A DNA stretch of 37,793 nucleotides, taken from Oscillospiraceae bacterium. Its GTDB lineage: Bacteria; Bacillota; Clostridia; Oscillospirales; Oscillospiraceae. The stretch spans positions 1 to 37,793 of the forward strand of contig JAFYAU010000015.1 of NCBI GenBank assembly GCA_017540565.1, given 5' to 3'. Below, piece after piece: positions 23,515 through 31,280 of this stretch (within the stretch, counting starts at the first letter, position 1; each line of letters begins with the position of its first letter). The notes below the pieces were generated by a model. It made no database searches. It saw only the letters and a program-made list of their open reading frames with translations, and was not told the origin of the DNA. A program made the translations under genes and the position numbers.

Positions 23515-24261
23515 GTGAAAAAGACGATCATCATTCTAACAGCAGTGCTGATCCTGCTCTCCTGCGCCGGGTGCGGCGGAATACGCACACCGGAAGCGGC
23601 GGAAGGCAGCCGTATAGGCGTTCTGAAAGGTTCTTCTTCGGAACGGTATGCCGCCCTGCACGGCACGGTCAGGACGTACGAGTCCGCCGATGAACTTGCT
23701 GCGGCACTGAAGGCAGGAAGCGTGGACTGCATCCTAACGGATATTAACCAGCTCAAGGCAGTGAGACGGGGACATCTGGGCATCAGGAAGCTGAAACAGC
23801 CGCTGGCGGAGTCCTATTTCCGGATGGCGGCAGCTGTCGAAAACCCCGATCTGCTGAAAAAGGTCAATGCGGCTCTGGCCGCGCTGGAAGAGAACGGAAC
23901 GCTCGAATCCATCATACAGGGGCATTACAGGGATCCGGACTATGTGTATGAGGTCCAGCCCCCTGAGAATGAGGACCGCATCATCAGCGCCATCGTGTGC
24001 AGAGATTTCCCTCCCTACAGCTATACGGATTCCGCCGGAAACCCCTGCGGCATAGACGCGGATGTGATCCGGGCTGTGTGCGCCTGGCTGGGCGTCGGTT
24101 GCGAACTGACGGCAGGAGACGGGAGCGAACTGATTGCGGCCGTCAAGAACGGGACCTACCAGCTGGCTGCCGGCGGCATCACGGCCTCCTCGGAACAGGC
24201 GGACCTGTGCGCCATGAGCGAACCGTACGCTGTGTGCACCCAGATCCTGCTCGTGAGGTGA
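23515..24261 (+). CDS. Lipoprotein with circularly permuted solute-binding (SBP_bac_3) fold
   Basis: 248 aa from GTG 23515 (TGGAG eight bases upstream; the in-frame upstream codons overlap the promoter). Residues 1-17 or 1-20 are a lipoprotein signal peptide (KKTIIILTAVLILLSC, then AGC), so it is anchored outside the membrane. Residues about 31-143 match the second lobe of family 3 solute-binding proteins (SRIGVLKGSSSERYA, YESADELAAALKAGSVD, CILTD, LLKKVNAALAALEENGTLES). Residues about 160-248 match the first lobe (AIVCRDFPPYSYTDSAGNPC, GIDADVIRAVCAWLGV, LAAGGITASSEQAD, SEPYAVCTQILLVR). The lobes are therefore in reversed order. The Arg that grips ligand carboxylate (TPER in the family) is replaced here (SSEQ). 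No permease or ATPase gene lies nearby. Confidence 0.85.
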   Translation: MKKTIIILTAVLILLSCAGCGGIRTPEAAEGSRIGVLKGSSSERYAALHGTVRTYESADELAAALKAGSVDCILTDINQLKAVRRGHLGIRKLKQPLAESYFRMAAAVENPDLLKKVNAALAALEENGTLESIIQGHYRDPDYVYEVQPPENEDRIISAIVCRDFPPYSYTDSAGNPCGIDADVIRAVCAWLGVGCELTAGDGSELIAAVKNGTYQLAAGGITASSEQADLCAMSEPYAVCTQILLVR

Positions 24262-24266
24262 CGGAC

Positions 24267-24722
24267 ATGAATTATGACCTTCTGATCGCCCAGACGGAGG
24301 CCCTGACCGAGGGCTGCCGCCATAAGGTGGCCAATCTGGCGAACGTATCCGCCCTGATCTGGCAGGAGATGGACCGTATCAACTGGGCCGGGTTCTATCT
24401 TATGGAAAACGGCATGCTTGTCCTGGGACCCTTTCAGGGGAAGCCGGCCTGTATCGAGATCCCCGTAGGGAAGGGCGTGTGCGGCACCGCTGCCGAGCAG
24501 GATCGGCCGCAGCGGGTAGATGATGTGCACCGGTTCCCCGGACATATCGCCTGCGACAGCGCCTCCCTCTCCGAACTGGTGATCCCGCTGCATGCCGGAG
24601 GCCATGTCATCGGCGTGCTGGATATCGACAGTCCGGAATACAGCCGCTTCTCGGAAGAGGACGAGGCGGGGATGGTAAGGCTCTGCCGGACGCTGGAGCG
24701 GAATCTCGCCGGCTGCGAATGA
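24267..24722 (+). CDS. Free methionine-(R)-sulfoxide reductase (GAF domain)
   Basis: 151 aa. fRMsr reduces free L-methionine-(R)-sulfoxide with electrons from thioredoxin, protecting the methionine pool from oxidation; cytoplasmic. The whole protein is one GAF domain. The three cysteines of the E. coli enzyme are all present: KPACIEIPVG near residue 62, GVCGTA near 72 and HIACDSASLSEL near 96. The last is the catalytic one by family precedent, and the sequence around it is the family signature. WAGFYLMENGMLVLGPFQGK also matches. GAGGTGA lies just upstream and the ATG follows the lipoprotein stop by five bases, so the two are one operon, which hints that the lipoprotein could sense or bind an oxidised or sulfur-containing compound (inference only). 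Confidence 0.92.
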   Translation: MNYDLLIAQTEALTEGCRHKVANLANVSALIWQEMDRINWAGFYLMENGMLVLGPFQGKPACIEIPVGKGVCGTAAEQDRPQRVDDVHRFPGHIACDSASLSELVIPLHAGGHVIGVLDIDSPEYSRFSEEDEAGMVRLCRTLERNLAGCE

Positions 24723-24753
24723 AAAAGGAAACGTCCTGCAAATACAGTGAAAG

Positions 24754-24796
24754 AAAAACTGCCGTCTCCGGAGCAATCCGGAGACGGCAGTTTTTT
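24754..24796 (+). terminator. Bidirectional terminator between fRMsr and the rnf operon
   Basis: AAAAACTGCCGTCTCCGG (24754-24771) pairs with CCGGAGACGGCAGTTTTT (24778-24795), 18 perfect base pairs with a six-base loop, U tracts on both strands. Confidence 0.95.
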
Positions 24797-24808
24797 CTCT
24801 TCTGTCTG

Positions 24809-25600
24809 TCAGAGGAGCATGCGGATGGCTCCCGTAGGACAGCCGGAGACGCATTCGCCGCAGGCGGTGCATACGGCCGGATCCACCTTCGCGAGATTGT
24901 TCTCGATGGAGACGGCCTGTGAAGCGCAGCCCTTTACGCATTTGGTGCAGGCGATGCATCCGCTGGAGCAGGCGGCACGGACCTTGGGTCCCTTCAGCTG
25001 ACTCATGCAGCTGACCACGGCCTGCTTCTTTGCCGGAAGGAGGGTGATGACGCCGTTGGGGCACGTTTTGGCACACAGGCCGCAGCCGACGCAACGGCGG
25101 GGATCGATATGTGCGATTCCGTTTTCGATGCAGATGGCATCTGCCGGGCATACCTCGGTGCAGCTGCCGTAGCCGAGACATCCGAAGGTGCATGCGGAGG
25201 CGCCGCCGAACAGCAGTTTTGCCGCGGAACAGGTCTTTACACCTTCGTAGTTGCTTATGCTGCCGCGGGCATTGCAGTCGCCGCTGCAGCGGACGAACGC
25301 AACATACGGATCAGCCTGAGCTGCGCTGACGCCGAGGACAGCGGAGATCTTTTCAGTGGCCTCCGCACCTCCGGGACGGCACAGATTGGCCGGCAGGGTC
25401 GGATCGGCAGCCAGAGCGGCGGCATAGCCGTCACAGCCGGAGTATCCGCAGGCGCCGCAGTTGGCGCCGGGGAGGCAGGCCCTCACGGCCACTTCGGTCT
25501 CGTTCACTTTCACAGCCATATAGTGCGAAGCGACAACCAGAAGAAGGGCGCAGACAAGGCCGATGGCTCCGACGAGAATCGTTGCGGTAAGGATCGTCAT
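24809..25600 (-). CDS. rnfB: Rnf complex subunit RnfB (multi-cluster ferredoxin)
   Basis: 263 aa. Entry point for electrons from reduced ferredoxin into the Rnf complex, which passes them to NAD+ while pumping Na+ or H+. Residues 1-28 are a membrane anchor. A 4Fe-4S domain follows (NCGACGYSGCDGYA near 47-60 with a further Cys at about 74). The rest carries several ferredoxin-type clusters: CTEVCPADAICIE, CVGCGLCAKTCPNG, CIACTKCVKGC and CTACGECVSGCPTG. The presence of several ferredoxin pairs is usual for clostridial RnfB. Last gene of the operon, ended by the terminator at 24754-24796. GGAGGTG lies upstream of the ATG. Confidence 0.96.
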   Translation of the reverse strand: MTILTATILVGAIGLVCALLLVVASHYMAVKVNETEVAVRACLPGANCGACGYSGCDGYAAALAADPTLPANLCRPGGAEATEKISAVLGVSAAQADPYVAFVRCSGDCNARGSISNYEGVKTCSAAKLLFGGASACTFGCLGYGSCTEVCPADAICIENGIAHIDPRRCVGCGLCAKTCPNGVITLLPAKKQAVVSCMSQLKGPKVRAACSSGCIACTKCVKGCASQAVSIENNLAKVDPAVCTACGECVSGCPTGAIRMLL

Positions 25601-25615
25601 TTTCCACGCACCTCC

Positions 25616-26206
25616 TTAACCGAAAATGTTGGTGATGATCCCGGAGAATCCATAGAACGCGAGAGCGACGATGGAAGCGGAGATCAGTGTGATGGGGATC
25701 CCGCTGAACGGTTTGGGCGGGATCGCCTCTTCTACCCGGCTGCGGACACCGGCGAACAGGACCATGGCAAGCAGGAAGCCGAGACCGCAGCCCAGCGAAC
25801 TGACCATGCTGGTGAGGAAATTGTAGCCGTCGGTGATGTTGTTGATGGTGACGCCGAGGACGGCGCAGTTGGTGGTGATCAGGGGCAGATAGATGCCCAG
25901 AGACTGGTGCAGGGAGGGAAGGTAGCGTTTCAGCACGATCTCCACGAACTGGACCAGAGCGGCGATAACGAGGATGAAAACGATGGTCTGGAGGTATCCG
26001 AGGCCGTATGGATCCAGAAGGAAAGTCTGGATGGGCCATGTCGCCGCGGTAGCGACCAGCATGACGAAGATGACGGCGATGCCCATGCCGGCAGCCTGAT
26101 CCACTTTCTTGGACACGCCCAGGAACGGGCATATGCCAAGGAATTTGACCAGCGTATAGTTGTTGACGAGAACGGAGGCGAAGAGAATGGCCAGCAGTTT
26201 AGTCAT
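25616..26206 (-). CDS. rnfA: Rnf complex subunit RnfA (membrane)
   Basis: 196 aa, normal length. Integral membrane subunit with about six helices. With RnfE it forms the core that binds a 2Fe-2S cluster within the membrane; each contributes conserved cysteines (here in LGICPFLGVSKK near residues 23-34 and TTNCAVLGVTINN near 108-120). The start overlaps the end of rnfE by eight bases (ATGACTAA) and rnfB follows 15 bases later. Related to NqrE. Confidence 0.96.
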   Translation of the reverse strand: MTKLLAILFASVLVNNYTLVKFLGICPFLGVSKKVDQAAGMGIAVIFVMLVATAATWPIQTFLLDPYGLGYLQTIVFILVIAALVQFVEIVLKRYLPSLHQSLGIYLPLITTNCAVLGVTINNITDGYNFLTSMVSSLGCGLGFLLAMVLFAGVRSRVEEAIPPKPFSGIPITLISASIVALAFYGFSGIITNIFG

Positions 26207-26900
26207 GGCTTGCCGCCTCCTTTCCGCTCATCTCACAGGAAGCGGGGGACAGCTTTCCGCAGGCCGCCGCAGAAGGGCAGCCCTCGCAGGAGAACGACTT
26301 CTTCGCGGGAGCCTTCCCCTTGGTGATGGCGCTGACAATCGCGATCATCACGCCGAATACCAGGAATCCGCCCGGAGACTGTGTGAGGATGGGCACCGTG
26401 TGGTCTTTCAGGAAGGGGATGGGGAAACCGGCCCAGGAGCCGCTGCCGAAGACCTCGCGGATGGTGGCCATGCACAGCAGGGCAAGCAGAAAACCGAGTC
26501 CCATGCCCAGGCCGTCCAGGGCGGCTTCGCCGACTTTATGGCTATTGGCATAGGCTTCCGCGCGCCCGAGGATAATGCAGTTGACGACGATCAGCGCCAG
26601 ATAGACGCCCAGCATCTCGTACAGAGACGGCAGATAGGCCTCCATCAGCAGCTGGACGATGGTGACGAACCCGGCAATCACGACGATATAGCAGGGAATG
26701 CGCACCTTGTCCGGAATCAGATTCCGCAGCGCGGAAATGGCGATGTTGGAGCAGATGAGCACGGCGGTCGCCGCGATTCCCATGGCCAGCGCGGAGATCA
26801 CCGAGGTGGAGGTGGCAAGCGTGGGGCATGTGCCCAGAACGAGCACGAACACGGGGTTTTCCTTCAGAAGTCCTTTCAGCAGGATGCCGGATTTCTTCAT
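26199..26900 (-). CDS. rnfE: Rnf complex subunit RnfE with Cys-rich C-terminal tail
   Basis: 233 aa. Membrane partner of RnfA and homologue of NqrD, about six helices. Conserved cysteine segments are FVLVLGTCPTLATS near residues 18-31 and IVVNCIILGRAEAY near 103-116. The core ends near residue 200. The last 33 residues form a soluble tail with four cysteines (FSCEGCPSAAACG, then SPASC), spaced C-x2-C-x5-C-x7-C, which could bind a metal or an iron-sulfur cluster. E. coli RsxE ends without such a tail. Good ribosome binding site (AAAGGAGG); begins three bases after the rnfG stop. Confidence 0.94.
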   Translation of the reverse strand: MKKSGILLKGLLKENPVFVLVLGTCPTLATSTSVISALAMGIAATAVLICSNIAISALRNLIPDKVRIPCYIVVIAGFVTIVQLLMEAYLPSLYEMLGVYLALIVVNCIILGRAEAYANSHKVGEAALDGLGMGLGFLLALLCMATIREVFGSGSWAGFPIPFLKDHTVPILTQSPGGFLVFGVMIAIVSAITKGKAPAKKSFSCEGCPSAAACGKLSPASCEMSGKEAASHD

Positions 26901-26903
26901 CTG

Positions 26904-27422
26904 TCAGTCGCCTCCTTTCACAGTCCCGTATACGGCCAGCGCGTCGGCCAGAGCGTTTCTGAACGCCGTGGAGGAGTAGGTGGCTCCGGCGAAAACGTCC
27001 ACGGTGTCCACGGTTTCAGCGGTCGCCCCGTAGTATTTCTGCGGGTAGGTGGTCCGCCCGAATTCCTTGCTTTCAAAATAACTGGTGATGGCGATTGAGG
27101 AGATGGCGCCCTCGTCATCGATGGCGGCGGTGATGCCCATGTCCCCGTTGGAATACTGGCTGACGGTGGACAGGACCGCAACATATCCCTTGCCGGAGGT
27201 TTCGCGATAGAAGGCCTTCACGGTCCCCGGAGCGTTTTCCGGGAGATCCAGTTCCTCAAAGGATCCGCCGGGAATCACTTCCTGCAGCGAGGCTTTGACG
27301 GCAGCCTCCTTGTTGGCGGCTATGACAGGAGAGGTGAAGAAATTGGTGACAGCCAGCAGGACCGCGGCCACAAGGCAGATACAGGTGAGAACCACTATGC
27401 ACTTGACGTACTCCTTTTTCAC
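26904..27422 (-). CDS. rnfG: Rnf complex subunit RnfG (covalent FMN carrier)
   Basis: 172 aa from GTG 27422. One N-terminal membrane helix (about 6-31) and an extracytoplasmic FMN-binding domain. FMN is attached by a phosphoester bond to the Thr of a Dxx(S/T)GAT motif by ApbE. Here the motif reads DVFAGATYSS: the acceptor Thr, Gly and Ala are kept, but the Ser/Thr is Ala. No apbE gene is in this window. The start is chosen because GGAGGT (27431-27436) lies eight bases ahead and GTGA overlaps the rnfD stop, the pattern seen throughout this operon. NqrC-like. Confidence 0.94.
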   Translation of the reverse strand: MKKEYVKCIVVLTCICLVAAVLLAVTNFFTSPVIAANKEAAVKASLQEVIPGGSFEELDLPENAPGTVKAFYRETSGKGYVAVLSTVSQYSNGDMGITAAIDDEGAISSIAITSYFESKEFGRTTYPQKYYGATAETVDTVDVFAGATYSSTAFRNALADALAVYGTVKGGD

Positions 27423-28357
27423 GCGGCAACACCTCCAAACGGTTTTCTGCGGGTCCACTTGTCAATGTAGGGGGTGAGGATGTTCATCAGCAGGATGGAG
27501 AAGGAAACGCCCTCCGGGTAACTGCCCCAGAAACGGATCAGGAAGGTGAGCAGTCCGCAGCCAAGACCAAATACGATCTGTCCCCATTTGCTGGTGGGCG
27601 TGGTCACGTAATCCGTGGCCATGAAGAACGCTCCGAGGATCAGGCCGCCGGACAGAATGTACTGCAGAGCGGTATACGGGCTTCCCGTAACGATCAGGGA
27701 CCCGAGGTAAACAGTCACGATGAACACGACCGGGGTGTGCCACGAGATGACGCGGCGGATCAGCAGGTAGGCACCGCCCGCCAGCAGGGCTGCGGCACAG
27801 GTCTCTCCGAGAGCTCCGGAATGCGTGCCGATCAGCAGCCGGACGAGGGACAGGGAAGATCCGTTCCCTCCGGCGAGGAGGCCGAGGGGAGTGGCGGAAC
27901 TGATGGCATCGACACTGCCCCGGAAGGCGGGGACGGCACTCATGGAAGAGGCGAACGCCAGCAGCATGACGATGCGGCCGGCGATGGCGGGATTGGCAAA
28001 GTTCTTGCCGATGCCGCCGAACAGGCACTTTACGATAACAATGGCGAAAAAGGAGCCGATGACCGCCTGCCACAGGGGAATGGTCACGGGAAGATTCATG
28101 GCCAGAAGCATGCCTGTGATCACCGCGGAGAGGTCCGAGACGGTGTTTTCCTTCTTCATGATCCTGTCGAACAGGAACTCAAAGATCACGGCGGACAGGA
28201 TCGTGGCGGCGTACACCGCCAGAGCGCGCAGGCCGAAGATGATCACCGAAGCGACCGCTGCGGGGCACAGGGCGATGATCACGTCCAGCATGATGTTCTG
28301 CGTAGTGCGCCATCCGGTCAGATGAGGGGATACGGAAAGGATCAGTTTCTCACCCAT
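27419..28357 (-). CDS. rnfD: Rnf complex subunit RnfD (membrane, covalent FMN)
   Basis: 312 aa, normal. NqrB homologue with about nine or ten membrane helices. A second covalent FMN is expected at the Thr of the DAISSATPLG motif (near residue 157), a variant of Dxx(S/T)GAT with Gly replaced by Ser. Conserved GGIGKNFANPAIAGRIVML near 114-132 and ATDYVTTPTSKWGQ near 245-258 match the family. It overlaps rnfC by eight bases and rnfG by four. Confidence 0.95.
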   Translation of the reverse strand: MGEKLILSVSPHLTGWRTTQNIMLDVIIALCPAAVASVIIFGLRALAVYAATILSAVIFEFLFDRIMKKENTVSDLSAVITGMLLAMNLPVTIPLWQAVIGSFFAIVIVKCLFGGIGKNFANPAIAGRIVMLLAFASSMSAVPAFRGSVDAISSATPLGLLAGGNGSSLSLVRLLIGTHSGALGETCAAALLAGGAYLLIRRVISWHTPVVFIVTVYLGSLIVTGSPYTALQYILSGGLILGAFFMATDYVTTPTSKWGQIVFGLGCGLLTFLIRFWGSYPEGVSFSILLMNILTPYIDKWTRRKPFGGVAA

Positions 28358-29711
28358 TCGATTCGCCCTCCTTTGCTTTTGCTTCTTCTTCGCGCTTCTT
28401 CTGCTCCGCCTGCTTCTGCTGCCAGGAACGGAGCTCGCTCTTGGCCAGCTTGTGGCGCTGGATCATGTTCCTTTTGGCGGGGCAGACGAATACGCATGCA
28501 CCGCATTCCATGCAGAGATTCACTTTCAGTTCCGCAAGTCCCTCGTAGTTTCTGTCGCGAAGGGCTTTGGCAATCATGGGGGGATTGAGGCGCATGGGGC
28601 AGGTGTTCACGCATCTGCCGCAGCGGATGCAGGGCGTCTCCTTTGCCATCTCTCCCTCCGCGCGGTTGAAGGCGAGGATGGCGTTGGTGTTCTTCAGGAT
28701 CGGCTGCTGCAGATCGGGAACGGCGATGCCCATCATGGGACCGCCGTAGACCACCTTGGCGGGCGCCTCCAGAAAGCCGTCGGCAAAGTCGAACACGTCC
28801 TGCATGGGAGTCCCGATGGGGGCGATCACGTTGCGCGGAGACGCGACGGCGGAACCGTCCACGGTCACGCATTTGTTGACCAGCGGCATGCCGGTCTCAA
28901 TGTACTCCGCCAGGCATGCCAGGGAGGTAACGTTCATCACGACCACGCCCACGTCCAGCGGCAGCTTGCCCTCAGGAACGATCTTGCCGGTGGTGTTGTA
29001 GATCAGGACCTTCTCAGCTCCCTGAGGATAACTGGATTTCAGCACCGCCACGGAACATACGGGATCTTTGTCGGTGATAGCCTGCATGGCCTTGATGGCG
29101 TCAGGCTTGTTGTCCTCGATCCCGATAATGATCTTTTTCGCCTGCATGTACTTCTTGAGGATCTCCAGACCTTTTTCCACATAGCCCGTTCGGTAGGTCA
29201 TGGTGATCGTATCGCTCGTGATGTAGGGTTCACATTCCGCACCGTTGATCACGAACTCCTCAATCTGATTCAGATCCTTCACGTTCAGCTTGACCGCGGT
29301 GGGGAAGCCGGCGCCTCCGAGACCGACCACACCGCTGTCGCGGACGGCGGCGATGAAATCGCTGTAGTCGTTGATGACGGGCGGTTTCAGGCCGTCCCAG
29401 GGAGTCAGAAGCCCGTCCGACTCGATGGTGACGTTCTGGATATAATATCCGTTGCTCATCAGGGCGGTGTCGATCTTCTTCACCGTTCCGGAGACGGAAG
29501 CGTAGATGGGGGACGACATGTAGCCTCCCTCGGCGATCTTCTGCCCGACCTGGACGGTGTCTCCGACCTTGACCAGCGGCGTGTCCGGCGCGCCGATGTG
29601 CATGGAGAGCGGAATGGTGACGGACTTGACGTTTTTCATCCAGACCGCCCGGCTCCCGGCGGTGTTCTTCCTGTGCGGGACGCGAACACCGCGCATGTGC
29701 GGAAGTTTCAT
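28350..29711 (-). CDS. rnfC: Rnf complex subunit RnfC (NADH/FMN, 4Fe-4S)
   Basis: 453 aa. Peripheral subunit where NAD+ is reduced. Seen: VGLGGAGFPTAVKL near 130-143 and INGAECEPYITSD near 157-169 (flavin and nucleotide site), GGPMMG near 323-328, then two 4Fe-4S motifs, CIRCGRCVNTCP near 359-370 and CMECGACVFVCP near 398-409. The N-terminus has a lipoyl-like hammerhead region (VKVGDTVQVGQKIAEGGYMS). The C-terminus is a charged, Glu/Lys/Ala-rich tail. ATG 29711 is preferred over the upstream ATG at 29765, because GGAGAAAGGAG lies directly before 29711. First gene of rnfCDGEAB, the clostridial order. Confidence 0.96.
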   Translation of the reverse strand: MKLPHMRGVRVPHRKNTAGSRAVWMKNVKSVTIPLSMHIGAPDTPLVKVGDTVQVGQKIAEGGYMSSPIYASVSGTVKKIDTALMSNGYYIQNVTIESDGLLTPWDGLKPPVINDYSDFIAAVRDSGVVGLGGAGFPTAVKLNVKDLNQIEEFVINGAECEPYITSDTITMTYRTGYVEKGLEILKKYMQAKKIIIGIEDNKPDAIKAMQAITDKDPVCSVAVLKSSYPQGAEKVLIYNTTGKIVPEGKLPLDVGVVVMNVTSLACLAEYIETGMPLVNKCVTVDGSAVASPRNVIAPIGTPMQDVFDFADGFLEAPAKVVYGGPMMGIAVPDLQQPILKNTNAILAFNRAEGEMAKETPCIRCGRCVNTCPMRLNPPMIAKALRDRNYEGLAELKVNLCMECGACVFVCPAKRNMIQRHKLAKSELRSWQQKQAEQKKREEEAKAKEGESNG

Positions 29712-29779
29712 ATGCGGTTCTCCTTTCTCCCTTTTCCGCCCGGAAGCGGCATGCTCCGGACGCAAAAACTCTGTTTATC

Positions 29780-29808
29780 ATTATATACCAATCTGCAGCA
29801 ACTTGCAT
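29780..29808 (-). promoter_or_regulatory. Promoter of the rnfCDGEAB operon
   Basis: Minus-strand ATGCAA (29803-29808), a 17-base spacer and consensus TATAAT (29780-29785). The -35 is weak, so the operon may need an activator. Leader of about 60 bases. Confidence 0.6.
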
Positions 29809-29873
29809 CTGTCAGCTGCATTTTTGCATATGATTCTTCCAATTTTAAACGGGACACCCGAAACAATCGGACG

Positions 29874-29902
29874 AAAACGGCGCGGCAGATCCTGCCGCGC
29901 CG
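29874..29902 (-). terminator. Terminator of the tsaE-tsaB-upp operon
   Basis: CGGCGCGGCA (29878-29887) pairs with TGCCGCGCCG (29893-29902) around a five-base loop. On the minus strand it is followed by TTTTCGTCC. Confidence 0.82.
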
Positions 29903-29922
29903 TGGAAATGAAGCTTTTTGTG

Positions 29923-30552
29923 TTATTTTGTTCCGAAGATGCGGTCTCCGGCATCTCCGAGACCGGGGACGATGTAACCGTGATCGTTGAGCTTTTCGTC
30001 GACGGCCGCGATGTAGATGTCTACGTCGGGATGATCCTGCTGCATGCGTGCAATGCCTTCCGGCGCGCCGATCAGGTTCAGCAGTTTGATGTGCTTGCAG
30101 CCGTACTCCTTGATGAAAGTGATGGCCGCGCTGGCACTTCCGCCGGTGGCCAGCATCGGATCGAGCACGAGAACGTCGCGGTTGGCGATGTCATTGGGCA
30201 TCTTGCAGTAGTATTTGACCGGCTCCAGCGTTTTCGGGTCGCGGAACAGGCCGATGTGGCCCACCTTTGCGGAGGGAACGAGCTTGAGAATGCCGTCCAC
30301 CATGCCGAGACCGGCACGCAGGATGGGAACAACGGCGAGCTTTTTCCCGGACAGATGCCTGGCCTTTGCGGGCCCGATCGGCGTCTCCACGTCGATGATC
30401 TCTGTCTGCAGGTCGCGGGTGGCTTCGTAGCACATGAGGCTGGCAATCTCGGATACGAGTTCGCGGAATTCCTTCACGCTGGTGTTCTTGTCCCGGATGA
30501 TGCTGAGCTTATGCTGGATGAGGGGATGGTCATATACATGGACTTGAGACAT
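29923..30552 (-). CDS. upp: Uracil phosphoribosyltransferase
   Basis: 209 aa, normal. Salvages uracil with PRPP to form UMP, the substrate of the pyrH product in this window. Seen: [18 protein letters not shown] near residues 4-21, [13 protein letters not shown] near 73-85, the PRPP loop [14 protein letters not shown] near 125-138, and the uracil-binding C-terminus [22 protein letters not shown] 30552 is chosen over the upstream in-frame start because AGGAGGAAT precedes it. It follows tsaB by 35 bases with no terminator, so it is probably co-transcribed with tsaE and tsaB. Confidence 0.97.
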   Translation of the reverse strand: MSQVHVYDHPLIQHKLSIIRDKNTSVKEFRELVSEIASLMCYEATRDLQTEIIDVETPIGPAKARHLSGKKLAVVPILRAGLGMVDGILKLVPSAKVGHIGLFRDPKTLEPVKYYCKMPNDIANRDVLVLDPMLATGGSASAAITFIKEYGCKHIKLLNLIGAPEGIARMQQDHPDVDIYIAAVDEKLNDHGYIVPGLGDAGDRIFGTK

Positions 30553-30587
30553 AGTAGATTCCTCCTGCAAAAGTATTTCTGTTCGGT

Positions 30588-31280
30588 TTATCGATCGGCG
30601 GCCAGTCTTGCCAGCCGTTCTCTCTCCGCCTGCGACAGGCGCAGATAATTCGGTTCCGCGTCCGCGGGATCAAGGAAAGGCCCCTTCCGCGCTGCGGCAG
30701 CGACGCCCCAGGCGTCCGGAAGCCGCAGAGGTTCCGGAGCGAGAACGAAGGGAAGTCCGGCCTCGGCAAAGCGGGCGGCGCAGAGGGCGGATCCGTCTCC
30801 CGTGAACCAGAACGGCCTGTCGGACTTTCCGGCATCCGCCGCCAGTTCCTCCAGGGAGATCGCACGGTCTTCCGTCAGTCTCACAGGCCCGCCGGGACCG
30901 ACGGAGAACAGGGCATTGTATACCTGGCTGCGTCGGGCGTCCATCACGGGACACACAGTCACGCGGTCGTCGGAGCAGTGCCATGCCATGGCTTCCAGCG
31001 TGGAAACGCTGCAGAGAGGCTTTCCGGCGCCCCAGGCAAGGCCTTTGGCGGCAGCCATCCCGATGCGGATCCCGGTGAAGGAGCCGGGACCTCCCGCGAC
31101 GGCGAAAGCGTCGATCTGTTCCATGGATGTCTCCGTGTTCTTCAGGAGATCCTCCGTCATGGCCAGCAGCGTGCGGCTGTGCGTCAGTCCGCTGGCCTGC
31201 CGGTACTGCGCGATGAGACGGTCACCGTCGCACAGGGCAACGGAGGCCGCTTTCGCGGAGGACTCCAGAGCGAGTAGCAT
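30588..31280 (-). CDS. tsaB: tRNA threonylcarbamoyladenosine (t6A) biosynthesis protein TsaB
   Basis: 230 aa. Dimer partner of TsaD in making t6A37 of ANN-decoding tRNAs. ASKHA-type fold: [20 protein letters not shown] at 2-21, [17 protein letters not shown], the family hallmark [20 protein letters not shown] near 63-82, and [14 protein letters not shown] near 113-126. The C-terminus ([14 protein letters not shown]) matches the usual end. The ATG 31280 overlaps the tsaE stop (TGATG). The tsaD and rimI genes that frequently follow tsaB are not here; upp follows instead. Confidence 0.95.
   Translation of the reverse strand: MLLALESSAKAASVALCDGDRLIAQYRQASGLTHSRTLLAMTEDLLKNTETSMEQIDAFAVAGGPGSFTGIRIGMAAAKGLAWGAGKPLCSVSTLEAMAWHCSDDRVTVCPVMDARRSQVYNALFSVGPGGPVRLTEDRAISLEELAADAGKSDRPFWFTGDGSALCAARFAEAGLPFVLAPEPLRLPDAWGVAAAARKGPFLDPADAEPNYLRLSQAERERLARLAADR

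Noticed and set aside
28452..29990. 512-codon open frame on the plus strand opposite rnfC
   Set aside because: Antisense to rnfC and runs through the rnf promoter and upp terminator.
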